From: Coenobita brevimanus
Lineage: Eukaryota > Arthropoda > Malacostraca > Decapoda > Coenobitidae
Reading direction: 5' to 3'
Assembly (NCBI GenBank): GCA_032717465.1
Contig: CM064655.1
Coordinates: 21,657,559-21,721,558, forward strand
DNA length: 64,000 nucleotides
A model generated the notes under the pieces. It saw only the letters and a program-made list of their open reading frames with translations. It was not told the origin of the DNA and did no database searches. Positions 24,981 through 37,039 of the stretch are shown here, piece after piece. Made by a program: the position numbers and the translations under genes. Numbering within the stretch: the stretch's first letter is position 1; each line of letters begins with the position of its first letter.

Positions 24981-25196
24981 CCAATTTTAGTAGGTTGAGG
25001 AGGCTCCCTAGCACCTCTTCGCTAGAGATTTATTTTTAGATATGGCCTGGTTAATCTGTTGAAAGTTATCTATGCAGAACAGGGCGATATAAAAATGATT
25101 TGTGTAACATGGAAGACAGTAATTTATAATAAGCAGAATAAGTCGCTTGAGAAATAGTGTTAGGGAGCGTCCTTAACCGACTAGAATACGGGCCTT
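24981..25196 (+). mobile_element. Inverted-repeat MITE ('family B'), copy 1
   Basis: Left arm: GGTTGAGGAGGCTCCCTAGC, then ACCTCTTCGCTAGAGATTTA. Right arm: AGTCGCTTGAGAAATAGTGT, then TAGGGAGCGTCCTTAACC. The arms are imperfect reverse complements of about 55-60 bp around a ~100-bp centre that contains CTATGCAGAACAGGGCGATAT and GTGTAACATGGAAGACAGTAA. The same arms and centre occur at 40.5, 42.5 and 61.7 kb (the last inverted). No coding capacity; a non-autonomous DNA transposon is the likeliest reading. Confidence 0.7.
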
Positions 25197-26215
25197 GGAT
25201 TGTCACTCAGTGTAGCGTCACCTGGAGTTAGCCGTATGATCTATAGTAAAAAAGAATAAAAAAAGATTAGGGCATACTAAAGATAATATAAAAACCAACC
25301 AAAGAAAAAGAAGATTCATTACAAGAAAATTAGAACACGAAAAATGTGAGAATAAAGACTAAAACATGAAAACAACAGAGAAAAACTGAAGACAAGAAGG
25401 AAGCAACGAAAGGAAACGAAATATTCAAAATGCTGTGGATTCCAAGCAGCCAGACACGAGAAACATCGCTCGCTGTATTCACCTCCTTTCACTGCCAAAT
25501 TTTATTCTCAGACCTCAGACGATTTTATTCAGCAAAGAGGGTAATGGAATTCTATATATTTTTCTGCCTGCGTAGATGGATCTTAGGTAGTTTTATTTTT
25601 ATTAACCTCAGAGTACTTTATTTAAGAGTAAAACCTTAAGGAGTTGGATGATTGAATATAATCTCCTTTATTTGCGTATTATATTGTGGTTAATTCTTCT
25701 CTCTCTCTCTCTCTCTCACGTGCCTGTCTAATAGGAGGAAATTTCCAGACAAATTAGAGACACCACTTTTCTTATGCTTAATTTTGCTTACTTATATTCG
25801 TCGTAATTTTTCCGACTTTCACACCAGGAGATAAATCTTGGTAATTTATGTGTCGCTACTTTTACCTACTCTATCTGTCTAACTAATTTATTTTTCTTCC
25901 TGTGATTAGGTTTCTCATTTTTCGTGTCTCTTTATCTGTATCCTTGTAACTTGGCATGTGTTTCTGTTTTATATCTCTCTGTTTACTAACCTATTTATTT
26001 ATCAGTCTTTGGTCTGCTGTCCAGTTGTTTGTCTGTTCACTGGCATTATTCTGAAGCATTTTTTCTTTCCATATTGTCTTTCAGTGTCGGTCTCTTTAGG
26101 GTATATTTTACCCTATATACGGATATCCTTGTCTTTCATTGATATCTTTATTTTATATTTTAATCTGTTTATCTATATATGATTATCCGTATGTCTCTGT
26201 ATATATATATATATA
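25197..26215. other. AT-rich non-coding stretch
   Basis: AGACGATTTTATTCAGCAAAG at about 25506 matches the core of the TTAA palindrome family without clear ends. A short (CT)n lies at 25700-25717 and (AT)n at 26201-26215. No gene is recognised. Confidence 0.5.
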
Positions 26216-27058
26216 TAGTAATCCCTCCACTATCCGATGTAAGAGAGCCAAAGGCATGTCCGGAAAGTGGTCCTGTCTGGATAGTGGGCACCAGCCTCCT
26301 GGACTTGTACTTGTGGACCCTAACTCAGAAAAACACCTGTACAACTCCCTCTGGACATGCATAGCACCTATTGAAGACCCAAATCACACCAATAAGGGAC
26401 ATAAAAGACTGAAATAAATGCAAAAAACCATAAAATGAGGTTTTAGAGATGAGTTTATACAATATTAAACATTCTGGGTACTTACAAGCCCCTGGCTCCT
26501 GAACTGGTATATTTGGACCCTAACTCAGAGAAATACCTCCCTACTGCACATGCATAGCACCTAATACCCTATTCACACCAATAAGGGACATAAAAGAGTG
26601 AAATGAGGTGTTAGGGGTAAGTACAGTATGGTAAATACAGTTCAGTACAATATGAAACATTCTGGGTACTTACAGCAAGTCCCTGGCCATCTCAATGAAT
26701 AACAACCTCCTCTCAGACTCTGACAGTAAGAAGGATTTCCTGAAGCACAGCAGGTAAGGCACCACCACAAAAGCGAGCATGTGGGCAGCCATGACGACGA
26801 GCATGCACTCACGACAAGAGACGTGCAGTAAGTGGGGAGGATGCAGGGGCGTTCTAGCGGACGTCGGAGGAATGATGCACCAAAACAAAGCTGTCCTGCA
26901 CCGCACGCGCCAAGTTCAAATTACGGGCGGGAAAAAGTTGGATTTTTTTCGAATTTTTTGCGGTTTTCGGACCATTTTGGGAATCTTGGATCCTGGGACG
27001 ATTATGTCCGGTAAGTGGGGATGTCCTGAAAGTGGGTGTCCGGATAGTACGGGGATTA

Positions 27059-27061
<3 letters not shown>
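26216..27061. mobile_element. pogo/Tigger-like DNA transposon remnant within a (TA)n tract
   Basis: The left end reads AGTAATCCCTCCACTATCCG. The right end, reverse-complemented, reads CAGTAATCCCCGTACTATCC. These are terminal inverted repeats of the CAGTAATCCC type seen in Tigger-like elements. The similarity extends inward through a TGTCCGGAAAGTGG block. TA flanks both ends, consistent with TA target duplication but not proof, as the surroundings are (TA)n. The ~845-bp interior has a tandem duplication of about 190 bp (26291-26487 and 26488-26675; shared CATTCTGGGTACTTACA). No DDE transposase motifs are visible, so it is non-autonomous. Confidence 0.65.
26670..26906 (-). CDS. Exon-like ORF inside the Tigger-like element (unassigned)
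   Basis: A 78-codon minus-strand frame contains a hydrophobic, membrane-segment-like stretch (MLVVMAAHMLAFVVVPYLL) followed by a charged part (SESERRLLFIEMARDLL). It runs into GCTGTAAGTACC at about 26684-26673, a good splice-donor match, just after MARDLL. I recognise no family. It may be a host exon captured by the transposon, or chance. No clear acceptor was found upstream. Confidence 0.22.
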   Translation of the reverse strand: MRCRTALFWCIIPPTSARTPLHPPHLLHVSCRECMLVVMAAHMLAFVVVPYLLCFRKSFLLSESERRLLFIEMARDLL

Positions 27062-27104
<43 letters not shown>

Positions 27105-27212
27105 CCGGCAATTACCACCCCACATATCTGATGCGAGTAACAATATATCTGTCATAATAAAGATTTGGATTTATTGACCTTAGGGGAATGTAAATGCAAC
27201 ACCAGTAATGTC

Positions 27213-27276
<64 letters not shown>
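27062..27276. repeat. (TA)n and (CA)n microsatellites
   Basis: (TA)n at 27062-27102 flanks the Tigger-like element on the right; (CA)n lies at 27215-27276. The text around 27125-27190 (AGTAACAATATATCTGTCATAATAA, ACCTTAGGGGAATGTAA) is echoed at 27325-27380, a ~195-bp tandem duplication around the CA tract. Confidence 0.85.
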
Positions 27277-27277
<1 letters not shown>

Positions 27278-27544
27278 CTATAAACGACCATCCGACCCAT
27301 TACAGTACTCACACCTGACACAGTGGCAGTATATCTGTCGTAATAATTATGTGACTTCATAAACCTTAATGGGATGTAAGTGTGCCACCAGTCATGTCAG
27401 CAGCATACTCACACATGCATACCACGATCCCATACATACATACCGATACATAAACACCTGGATGTCTGACACGTTCAGATAAATGGACAAAACACACACA
27501 TATATCTTACTGGTACTTGGCGCACACACACACCTTTTTTTCTA

Positions 27545-28480
27545 GAATATATCACACATCACTACACTCCCTTCCCTCCCTCCTGTTTTCTGTCTCTTTC
27601 TTCTCCATTTCCTCTCCAAGATTTCTCTCTCTCTCTTTTTCCTCTCTTCTCCTCTACAACCTTTCTCCCTGTCCACCATCCTGTTTCTCCATTCTCCTAA
27701 ATCTTTACCTTCTCCAGTCCTTCCTCCTCTCATTCACCCCGCCTCTCCTCTTTACTCCCCACCTTTACCTTGCTTCTCTCGTTTTTCCTCTCCCCGCCCC
27801 TCTTCCCTCTTACTTCTTCCTTTCCATTTCACCGTCTCCCCTTCCTCAACTCTTATTATTCCCCAGCTCCCACGCTACTGTGTCTTTTCATTCTTCTATC
27901 CTCTTCTTTCCTATTCGTCCCATCAACCTTCTTAACCGTTCACTTCTCTTCCTTTCCCTGCGTCTTGCTTCTCTTTCCTCTTACATTACCTTTCCATTGC
28001 CTCTTTCAATCTCCTTATCCGAGCTATACTTTCCCTTTCCTTTCTTCTGTCCCTTTTTTTCACCCCGCCTCTCCACTCTCTTAATTCCATCCCCGGCCTC
28101 TTCCTCTTCTCATTCCTACCCCTTCCTCTACGTTTCCCTTCCTTGGCGCTCTCTCTCTCCCTCCTTCGTTATCTCCCCCTCTTCCCTATCTTTCCCTCTC
28201 CTTCACCTCTGCTTCTCTCTCGCTCCCTCTCCTCCCCTATCTTTCCGCCTCTTCTACCTCTCCATTGCCTCTTCCATCCCTTTTCACTCCTCTCTCTTCA
28301 CTCTTCCATTCCCTTCCATTCCTGTCCCTTCCTTCTCCCTGTCCATTACCTCTCCCCTTCCACTCCGCTTTCTTCTCTCACCCTCTCTCTCGCCCCCTCT
28401 CCTCTCTGCCATCCTCTCCCTCTTACCCACCATGCCCTTTCTCTCACCTTCCCCTCTCTCCCACCCTCCCCTCTCTGCCT
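27545..28480. repeat. Polypyrimidine domain (plus strand C/T-rich)
   Basis: About 0.9 kb of TCTCC, CTTCC and TCCCT words. The 341-codon plus-strand frame at 27517-28542 is made of S, L, F, P and T only and has no domain, so it is not called as a gene. Confidence 0.82.
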
Positions 28481-29040
28481 GGCGTGAACTATGGCATCAG
28501 TCCAAGTCCCTGACACCCCGGCCACCCACCTGTAGTTACTAATTGGTGCCAGGTAGGGACAGGGTCTGGTCCGGGTACTATTTCATAACCTGTAAAAATT
28601 GGCTCCCTGTTTTCTGCAACCTTCCTTTGACACTGGTGGGGAGCGAGTATTTTTTTTTTCTTATTTTTCCTTTATGTTCTCGTATTTTGCCTTGGTGGTG
28701 CTGTGCTAGAAATTAGGAATCTTAGAAGGTCATCTTTAACTCGCTGCAGTTAATGTCCAGGAGGTTCCAGACGATTTTATTTTTGCTATGGTACAGACAG
28801 GCGATTTTATGCACGGTACCGCGAGATGGTTTTGTTTGGCTTAGGGGAGACCTCTTGCAGTGACTGGATTTAGACGATTTTTCTGGCTTAGACGATAATT
28901 TTTAATACCATAGTTAAACTCTTCTTAGTGAAAGATTAGAAACCGTCTCCATTAAGTCCTATTTTACGATGATGTCTTTTATAATGTATTTTTTGCATGC
29001 GACAGATATTTTCCATTTTCTCAAAAGACAACATTTATCT

Positions 29041-29042
<2 letters not shown>
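28481..29042. other. Non-coding stretch with degraded TTAA-family cores
   Basis: CCAGACGATTTTATTTTTGC at about 28768, then GGCGATTTTATGCACGG and TTAGACGATTTTTCTGGC nearby, look like decayed copies of the TTAA palindrome core. No gene is recognised. Confidence 0.4.
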
Positions 29043-29323
<281 letters not shown>

Positions 29324-29576
29324 AACCATACGTGCTCCCTACGTGTCAACAAGTGGGTTGGTGGGGGATTAGTGCCCCTCCCCATAAAATAACTCAAAGT
29401 TAAATGGCCACCCCTTACGGGATTGTGGCGTCTGGCAATAGATAGATAGATAGATTATTCTTGCATCCTCGAGAGAGTAAGGGGGTTAAGAGAGAATTTT
29501 TTTTTACTTCCTAGTTAAGGAAGATCTTTCATAGTCTACCTAAAATCATCTAATAACCCAAGTATAAAATGGAATA

Positions 29577-29779
29577 TCGTAAGGAAGAATTTAAGAGCCC
29601 GGTTGATAATATGTCCTGAATCTTTGTGGTTTTGGTTTACAGATGGTGTGACTAAGGTGGAATGATTGTTTGTTTAGATCGTAAGGAAGAATTTAAGAGC
29701 CCGGATGATAATGTCTTGAATCTTTGTGATTTTGGTTTATGGCTGGTGTGACTAAGGTGGAATGATTGTTTGGACAGAC
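29577..29779. repeat. ~105-bp tandem duplication
   Basis: ATCGTAAGGAAGAATTTAAG...GGTGTGACTAAGGTGGAATG is present twice in a row, at about 29577-29670 and 29678-29770, with a few mismatches. Confidence 0.88.
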
Positions 29780-30059
29780 GCTACTGGCAGATTTACAGAC
29801 TGATTTACGATATTATCCCTCTCGTTCGCCAGGAAGAGAAATAGACATGTAAAGATTCTACTTATCTACCTTCCTTGTTCTCCCCACAGAAACGCATTAT
29901 ATTTAGGACTGGAGTGACAAGTGCGTTTGCGAATAGTGAGGGTGAGGGATAGGTGAACAATATGGTGCGAGTGTACCTAGCTTCGTTCCAGTTTACTTTT
30001 TCAGCTGTCTTACGTATCTGTTTCTTACTTAGTTATCTGTTTTTCATGTAGTTATTCTC

Positions 30060-30580
30060 CATTTTTGTCACACATTTCTCCATCCTCTCTCTCTTAAACC
30101 TTCTCACAGTCTTTCTTTCTCACGTCTCTTTCACCTCTCTGAATCTCTCAGTCATCACCCGTAGATCTCTTCTCCAACTGTTTCTTCCGTCATATCCCTC
30201 CGCTTGTCTCCCATCTCTCTCGCTTATCCCCTTCTGTTTTAGCTTTCTCTCCTTTTCCTCTCACCCTTCCTTTATCTCTCACACTTGCCTTCTTTCATAG
30301 CTCTTAATCCTCTCCCTTCTTCCTCCATGCCATCTCTCCACATCTCCTTTCCCTTCTCTGTTACTTCCCTACCTCTCTCTCCTCTACCTCTCATTGTACA
30401 CCTGCCCCCTCTCGAACGTCTTCCCTTCCATTTTACACCTCTTCTTCTTTCGCTGCCCTTTCGCCTCTGCTGTTGTCCTCTCTACTGCCATCTCTTCTCC
30501 CCTCCCACTCCTAGTCCCTGCCCCTCGCTCCTCTGTCCTCTCTCCTCCCTCTCCCCCTCCCCTCCCTCCCCCCAGGACGG
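30060..30580. repeat. Polypyrimidine tract
   Basis: C/T-rich plus strand for about 0.5 kb; open frames are S/P/L-rich and low in complexity. Confidence 0.75.
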
Positions 30581-30980
30581 TGACACCTGGGGATCACGCG
30601 GTACGTACCATCAGGCCTCAGTGATAAAGTTACCCACCCGACCCGGCTTCATTATACCCGTACTTACCTATCCGCCGTGGAATGTCGGGTACAGTGACGG
30701 ATGGTTACGGCGCTGGGTACTCGTGCTTATAGAGGGAGTACAAAGGAGTAAAAAGGAGTACTAAGAAAAGCAAACAGTCAAAGAGTATTCATGGTCCTTT
30801 CTAGGCTGTTACGGAGAAGACTGTGGCTGTAATGTCCATGTCTATAAGGGGAAGATGAGGATGGCAAAGCAAGAAAGTTTCCCTCATGATAAAGAACTAA
30901 CCCTTGTATAAAGTGTGCTCCAGTTCCCACACGAGAAAATACCGGTACTGTACACCGAGGGGTGTGGCTGTAACATCCCG
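30581..30980. other. Non-coding stretch of mixed composition
   Basis: A less biased segment at 30585-30750 stays open on the plus strand as the C-terminal part of a low-complexity frame (GDTWGSRGTYHQASVIKLP...). No family is recognised. Confidence 0.4.
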
Positions 30981-31110
30981 TTAACCCTTATCCATGCGAT
31001 GATGTCTTTATGCTTTTTTTTTTTTTTTTTTTTTTGGTTCATGCTGCCACCAGACGATTTTATTCAGCTTGCCATTAACTCCTTCACAACTACGACATCT
31101 TTTTTTGTAG
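30981..31110 (+). repeat. TTAA-ended palindromic repeat, copy (left unit)
   Basis: TTAACCCTTATCCATGCGATGATG, a 22-T run, GCTGCCACCAGACG and the exact core CCAGACGATTTTATTCAGCT at 31050-31069, then a second arm start TTAACTCCTTCACAACTACG at about 31078. Confidence 0.65.
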
Positions 31111-31435
31111 TTCAGTCTTACAGGTGTTACACTGTTTCCTTCAGTTTTATGAGATACACATTTTAATACCAGGAATCATCGTCTCTCATCGGGTAGCACA
31201 AGAGGACTTTGCTAACTAGAATAAAATCTCCTGAAAGTAGCAAGAATCAAGTGACATGTGGCGTCATCGTCTTGAAAGGACTGCTATATACCCTTGAGGA
31301 GTGTCAAGCCAGTGGAGCAAACACGTCGGAAGGGACTGGCGTGGCGAAGCCTGGGACCCACAGTGTAATAACTTCGACAGGGGGAGTGTTATCTGAATCG
31401 GATCTCAACTGGTTCTACTCTCCCGTAGTACATCC
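31111..31435. other. Non-coding stretch, nothing recognised
   Basis: A plus-strand frame (31209-31793) is open here but continues into the pyrimidine tract and has no recognisable domain. Confidence 0.4.
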
Positions 31436-32022
31436 CCCAACTTCTGCTGTCCCCTCACCCCCCCCCCCAACATCCCATGGCTACTGTCCACTGCTCCCCC
31501 CCCTTCTCTTACCCCTCTGCTTGTCCCCTACTACCCCCTCTTCCCCTCCTCTTATCCACTTCTCCCCCCATCTTCCCCTCTTCATGTTCCCTGCTCCCCC
31601 CCTCTGCTCCATTTTTGTACCATACTCTTCTCTATTACTTGTCCCCTCACCCCTTTCTAACATTGTCTTGACCCCTTCCTCTCTCACCCTTCATATTTTT
31701 GCTGCTCTTGCGATTCTCATCCTTTTCAAACATCCCCTCGCCTCTCATTCCTTCCTAACACCCTCACTCCCAATGCCTCTTGTTCCTTCCTAACACCCTC
31801 ACCTCTCATTCCTTCCTAACTCCCTCGCCTCTCATTCCTTCCAAACTCCCTTGCCTCATATTCCCTCCTAACCCCCTCACCTCTCATTCCTTTCTAACTC
31901 CCTCACCACTCATTCCTTCCTAACTCTCTCACCTTTCATTCCTCCCTAACTCCCTCACCTTTCATTCCTCCCTAACTCCCTCACCTCTTATTCCTTGCTA
32001 ACTCCATCACCTCTCATTTTTT
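31436..32022. repeat. Polypyrimidine tract containing a ~30-bp minisatellite
   Basis: From about 31738 to 32020, units of about 30 bp repeat roughly nine times: CTCACCTCTCATTCCTTCC followed by TAACTCCC, with C/T and A/C variants. Confidence 0.9.
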
Positions 32023-32221
32023 AAAACATTCGTAGAGAGAAAAGCTGGAGATAAGAACAGGACTTTTGATGTTTCTGTATTTTTAACCAGCCATTACCCA
32101 TCATTACAAGGCACGGTCAACAGCACTATACGGAGGTCACACGTATTTCGTCTTCGTCAAGTGCTTCTGAAACTATCGTAGTACTTTTTTGTCTAGCCAT
32201 ACACATAGCGATTAAAATTTT

Positions 32222-32310
32222 CATTATTCATTATTATTATTATTAGTAGTAGTAGTAGTAGTAGTAGCAGTAGTAGTTGATGTTGTTGTTGTTGTTGTAG
32301 TAGTAGTAGC
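32222..32310. repeat. Compound trinucleotide repeat (TTA)n(GTA)n(TTG)n(GTA)n
   Basis: ATT units pass to AGT, then GTT, then AGT/AGC units without spacers. Confidence 0.92.
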
Positions 32311-32509
32311 AGTTTTTTTTTATCTAAGTAAAACAAAATCAACTTGTTTCTTCACCTGATTCGACTTCCATATTTTCAGATTCCCAGAGTTGTGGCTGCT
32401 ATCCTTGTCTGATTCTTCAAGAGCAGCTGTGTTTCATCCGGCAGAAGGTATGTTTTTCTTTTATTCCCTTTCTGGTGGTTATGTAGATCTAACTCATATG
32501 TTCGTGCAA

Positions 32510-32660
<151 letters not shown>

Positions 32661-32935
32661 CAAACCCTAACTCACATAATTCATCTTTACCTTTGTGGAT
32701 TTTCTTGTAATTTACCTTCATGAACATATTTTTAACGTCTGGGTAAGGTAAAGCCAGTTCATTATATCCTTCGTCTGGCCCTGAGGAATAATGTTGAGGA
32801 AGTCCAAAAGTGGCACAGCATATTTATGGGATTCTCCACTTACTTTGCATAAATGTGTGTGCCTTTTATTTTATTTTATGTATTTATTTTTTGTAATGTC
32901 AGGTCGGGTCATTTGTTGCTACTTCCAAGCCTCGT

Positions 32936-32983
<48 letters not shown>

Positions 32984-33110
32984 CGTTTTTTTCAAGTGTA
33001 AGCTGATATTTACCTAAAGCTGTTATATCAAACCCAATGTGTATTTCCTTTATAAGTTGAAGTGAACCAAACTAACCCACATTATAAGGGTTACTCCTGC
33101 CCTCAGAAGG

Positions 33111-33157
<47 letters not shown>

Positions 33158-33185
33158 TAATATTATTATTATTATTATTGTTGTA
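32936..33185. repeat. (GT)n and (ATT)n microsatellites
   Basis: (GT)n at 32936-32981; (ATT)n at 33110-33180 with a few interruptions. Confidence 0.93.
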
Positions 33186-33556
33186 TTAGTATTAGTTTTA
33201 GCATTCAATGTCTAAGTCACTTTGTCGTGGTTTATTTTTCTCCTCATTACGTTTTTTTTTTTTTTTTTTCTGGTGGGTGATATAAACCTAACATTATTCC
33301 CCGAACACTCGAAAGTCTATAATTTTCGAAATCCGCATAATCACACTTCCGTACTGGAGGCGACGTCCGAGACACATACAATTACTGTGTTTGGAAAGCG
33401 TATAATTATGACTGAAATTATCCGTAGGTGACCAGAATATGATTAAAAAATGGCATCTTAGTGGGAAAATTAGTATACATTAAAAAAAAAAAAAGAATCC
33501 GACTTTCCCCTGAGGAGTAGACTGTAGCACCAGTCGAGTAGGGCAGTACTCCCAAG

Positions 33557-34581
33557 GTGGATGGAAAGCTGATGACAGGGAGAGCTGGGGTCCCGTTTCA
33601 TCATCCCTCGGGACTAGGTCCCGACCATCCCCCTTTGCTGAGCTTTTTCACTGTCTCAGTAACACAGAGAGTAGGCCAACATGCTCTCCAATACAAGTTT
33701 ATCAACACCAAACTACATGCACAGTACACACTACACTTCCTTTTCCAAAATTCTAAAACAAATCATGGCTTCACAACACACAGACTCGGAGTCCCCGGGA
33801 GGGTAAGGGGGACCATAAATGTCGCCACCTTCCGCTCCTCTCCCAGTGACGAATCGAGCTGCCTGGAACCACTGTCTGACTTTCTTCTTCATTTCTGCCA
33901 CATTCGCGGCCTTTCCTCTAACTTTCGCTCTGTTGAGCACCACCTCTCCTTCTCTAAACCTCACCTTCTTTTTCTAACTGAGACTCAGCTGTCTGAGGCA
34001 ACTGACAGCAAACCCTTTCTGTATCCTCCTACTATCTCTATACTCATTTCAAACCCAAAGGTGGATGTTGCGTATATGTACACAACGACCTACCTTGTTC
34101 TCATGTTCCTGGACTCGATTCTTCTGAATTCTCTACGCTCTGGCTTCGGCTTTCCTGTCATTCTCTGACTAAATATATCTGCGCTGTTTACTTATCTCCC
34201 AATTCTACTGACTATCAAAAGTTCTTTGACTATCTTACTTCTACAGTGGAACACATTCTATCCATTTCTCCTTTCTCTGAAATCTCCATTCTAGGAGATT
34301 TCAATGTTCACCACCACCTTTGGCTCTCCTCTCTTTTCACTGATCCACCTGGTGAACTAGCCTACATCTTTTCTATCCTTAATGACCTAGAGCAGCTTGT
34401 ACAACACCCTACCCGTATCCCTGACTCTCTTGGAGAGAGCTCCAACATACTTGACCTCTTCCTTACTACTAATCCTTCTGCTTACACTGTTAATCTTTTC
34501 TCTCCATTGGGCTCCTCCGATCACAACGTTATCACCTTAACCTGTCCTATCGCCCCGGTACAGCCTGTGGATCTTCCGTAG
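33557..34581 (+). pseudogene. LINE endonuclease domain (AP-endonuclease type), broken
   Basis: The first frame (33557-34168) shows the domain start (FCHIRGLSSNFRSVEHHL) and the catalytic glutamate motif LTETQ at about 33974. It is lost before 34168. A different frame (34246-34581) carries [13 protein letters not shown] at about 34294 and the C-terminal SDHNVITL at about 34516, the conserved D-N and S-D-H motifs of this nuclease family. The enzyme nicks target DNA to prime reverse transcription. One frame change lies between 34090 and 34246, and a TAG closes the second part at 34579-34581. Confidence 0.88.
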
Positions 34582-36711
34582 AAACGACATCTGTGGCACT
34601 TTGGAGCTGCGGATTGGGAGGCCCTCAGGTAGTACTTCTTTGATTCTCCATGGAATGATTATTGTTTCCATGGCCGGGAGCCATCTGGATGTGCCTTGCG
34701 CATTACAGAGGTTATTCTCTCTGGCATGGAAGCATACATTCCTTTCTCATATCCTCTGACTAATGCAAGAAAGCCTTGGTTTAATCACGCTTGTTCTAAT
34801 GCTGTCCGCAACAAGGAGAGGGCCTATATAAGGTACCAGAGCCAACCCACCCCTGAATCACATCTTTTATGTGTTTCTGCCAGGAATCGTGCTAAGTCTG
34901 TTCTTCGCTCTGCTAAAAATAATTTCGTCCGTGCTAAATGCTCTCAACTCTCCAACTCGAATTCTTCCCGCTCCTTCTGGCACCTTGCCAAAAATCTTTC
35001 TAACAACTTTACCTCATCATCCTTCCCTCCTCTTTTCTACTCTGATGGCTCTGTAGCTATTTCTTCTACTGGCAAAGCAGATCTCTTCTCTCAGACTTTC
35101 TCCTCCAATTCCACCTTAGACGATTCCGGTGCTGTTCCTTCATCACTTCCCCCCTCTGACTTCCTCATGGCTGACAGCTGATGTATTTTCTGCCATCACT
35201 GGCCTCAATACTAACAAGGCATATGGGCCTGATGGAGTCCCTTCTGTTGTTCTCAAGAACTGTGCTTCTGTGCTTACACCCTGCCTAGGCAAACTCTTTC
35301 GCCTTTGTCTATCAACTTTTATCTTTCCTTCTTGCTGGAAGTTTGCTCTCATTCAGCCAGTCCCAAAGAAGGGTGACCATTCTCAACCCTCTAACTATCG
35401 TCCAATTGCTTTAACATCCTGTATCTCAAAAGAATTCGAGTCAATTCTTAATAAAAAATTTTAAAGCATCTTTCCTATCACAACTTTCTTTCTGATCATC
35501 AGTATGGGTTCCGTCAGGGACGCTCCACTGGCGATCTTCTCACCTACCTTTCAGACTCCTCGTCATCCTCCTTTCGGGACTTTGGGGAAAGCTTTGCCAT
35601 TGTACTTGACATCTCAAAGGCTTTTGATGTGGTCTGGCATAAATCTTTAATTTCCAAACTGCCCTCCTACGATTTCTATCCTTCTCTCTGTGCCTTCATC
35701 GCTAGCTTCCTTTCTGGTCGTTCTATAGCTGCTGTTGAAGACGGCCATCGTTCTTCTCCTAGATCTATCAACAGTGGTGTTCCTCAGGGCTCTGTCCTAT
35801 CACCAACTCTCTTCCTTTTATTCATCAATGACCTTCTAAGCTGTACATCTAACCCTATCCACTCATATGCGGATGACTCCACCCTTCACCTACCCATTCG
35901 GTTCCCGCAACGTCCATCTCAGCAGTTACTTCAACAAACAAGGGACGAGGCTATGGTACACCTAATGTCTGACTTGGCTCGTATCTCCGACTGGGGTAAA
36001 AATAATCTGGTTGTTTTTAATTCATCAAAGACTCAGTTTTTACACCTATCAACCCAACAAAATATTCCGCAGGTGTACTCACTAATGTTTAATAATATTC
36101 AGCTTAATCCTGCATCATCCTTGAACATGCTTGAGGTTTCATTTACTCGGAACTTATCTTGGAAAGATCATATTACATCTCTTGTAAAATCTGTTTCCAA
36201 GAGATTGGGTGTGCTAAGCCGCCTCCGTTCCTTCTTTACCCCCGCACAATTGTTGACTCTATACAGGGGTTTTATCCGCCCCTGTGTGGATTACAACTCT
36301 TATGTGTGTGGAGGCTCCCCACATACAGCTCTTCTCAAAAGGGTGGAGTCAAAGGCTTTTCGTCTCATTAACTCTCCTCCTCTTACTGACTCCCTTCAAC
36401 CGCTGTCTCTTCGCCGCACTGTTGCATCTTTATCTCTTTTCTATCGCTACTTCAATGGTCACTGCTCCTCTGAACTGTCTGCATGCATTCCTCCACCTGT
36501 ACGACCGGCGCGTAGCACCCGTCTAGCAACAAACCCTCATCCCTTTTCTGTCCAGCTCTCTAATGCAAGCGTTAACCGTTACTCCCAGTCTTTCATTTAT
36601 GCAACAGGTCCACCCTGGAACTGTCTCCCTCTGTCTGTATTTCCTGCTTCCTATGATCTCCAGTCTTTCAAACGCAGTGTGTCCAGGCATCTCGAAATGA
36701 TCGGAACTTGA
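34582..36711 (+). pseudogene. LINE reverse transcriptase domain, broken
   Basis: A linker region (34696-35181: RKPWFNHACSNAVRNKERAY, then a serine-rich stretch) leads to the reverse transcriptase start. The fingers part (35129-35464) holds NKAYGPDGVPSVVLKNC and QPVPKKGDHSQPSNYRPIA. The frame changes in an A/T-rich run near 35450-35465. From there to 36711 the palm and thumb are continuous: YGFRQGRSTGDLL, VLDISKAFDVVWHKSL, NSGVPQGSVLSPTLFLLFIN and the catalytic YADD at 35866-35877, then FYRYFNGHCSSEL and the C-terminal PPWNCLPLSVFP. A TAG near 34630 and the shifts make it non-functional. Confidence 0.9.
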
Positions 36712-36814
36712 ATATTGCTCTCTCTTATATTTTGTTTTTCTCTTGGAAAGAACAATAATTGCGGGCTTGCGGCCTTTGGTTCCTTCTTCCTTGCATTAAA
36801 AAAAAAAAAAAAAA

Positions 36815-37039
36815 GGCGACTTCCAAGACACAGAGAGATAGTTGCTGTGTACCGTGCTCAGCCTTGAGTCTGGGTAGCGTATGATCTTTAAGAAAATCGT
36901 AAAGAGATGGCCAGAATTAAACACTTCCTTCCACCCCTGCATACTCCAGACGACGTTCAAGACAAAAAGACAGTTGTTTTATAATTATCTCCGCCCAGGT
37001 ATGCTCCAGTTTTCTTTACAATTATGAGTGAAATCGCCT
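36815..37039. other. Non-coding spacer, nothing recognised
   Basis: Mixed sequence between the LINE tail and a minisatellite. Confidence 0.4.

Larger units (their letters stand above)
33500..36814 (+). mobile_element. Nearly complete non-LTR retrotransposon (LINE), frameshifted
   Basis: Endonuclease and reverse transcriptase domains follow each other in the expected order, with a 3' A run at 36798-36814 preceded by TTCCTTCTTCCTTGCATT. The coding sequence is broken by at least two in-frame stops and two changes of frame, so this copy is dead. The 5' boundary is not sharp: coding similarity begins by about 33870 and the leader may start near 33500. The motifs place it near Jockey/CR1-type elements of crustaceans; exact clade not decided. 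It is a different subfamily from the copy at the window start. Such LINEs are the natural source of reverse transcriptase for the SINEs in this window. Confidence 0.9.

Noticed and set aside
27517..28542. 341-codon plus-strand frame
   Set aside because: Entirely S/L/F/P/T because the DNA is a polypyrimidine tract; no domain, signal or balanced composition.
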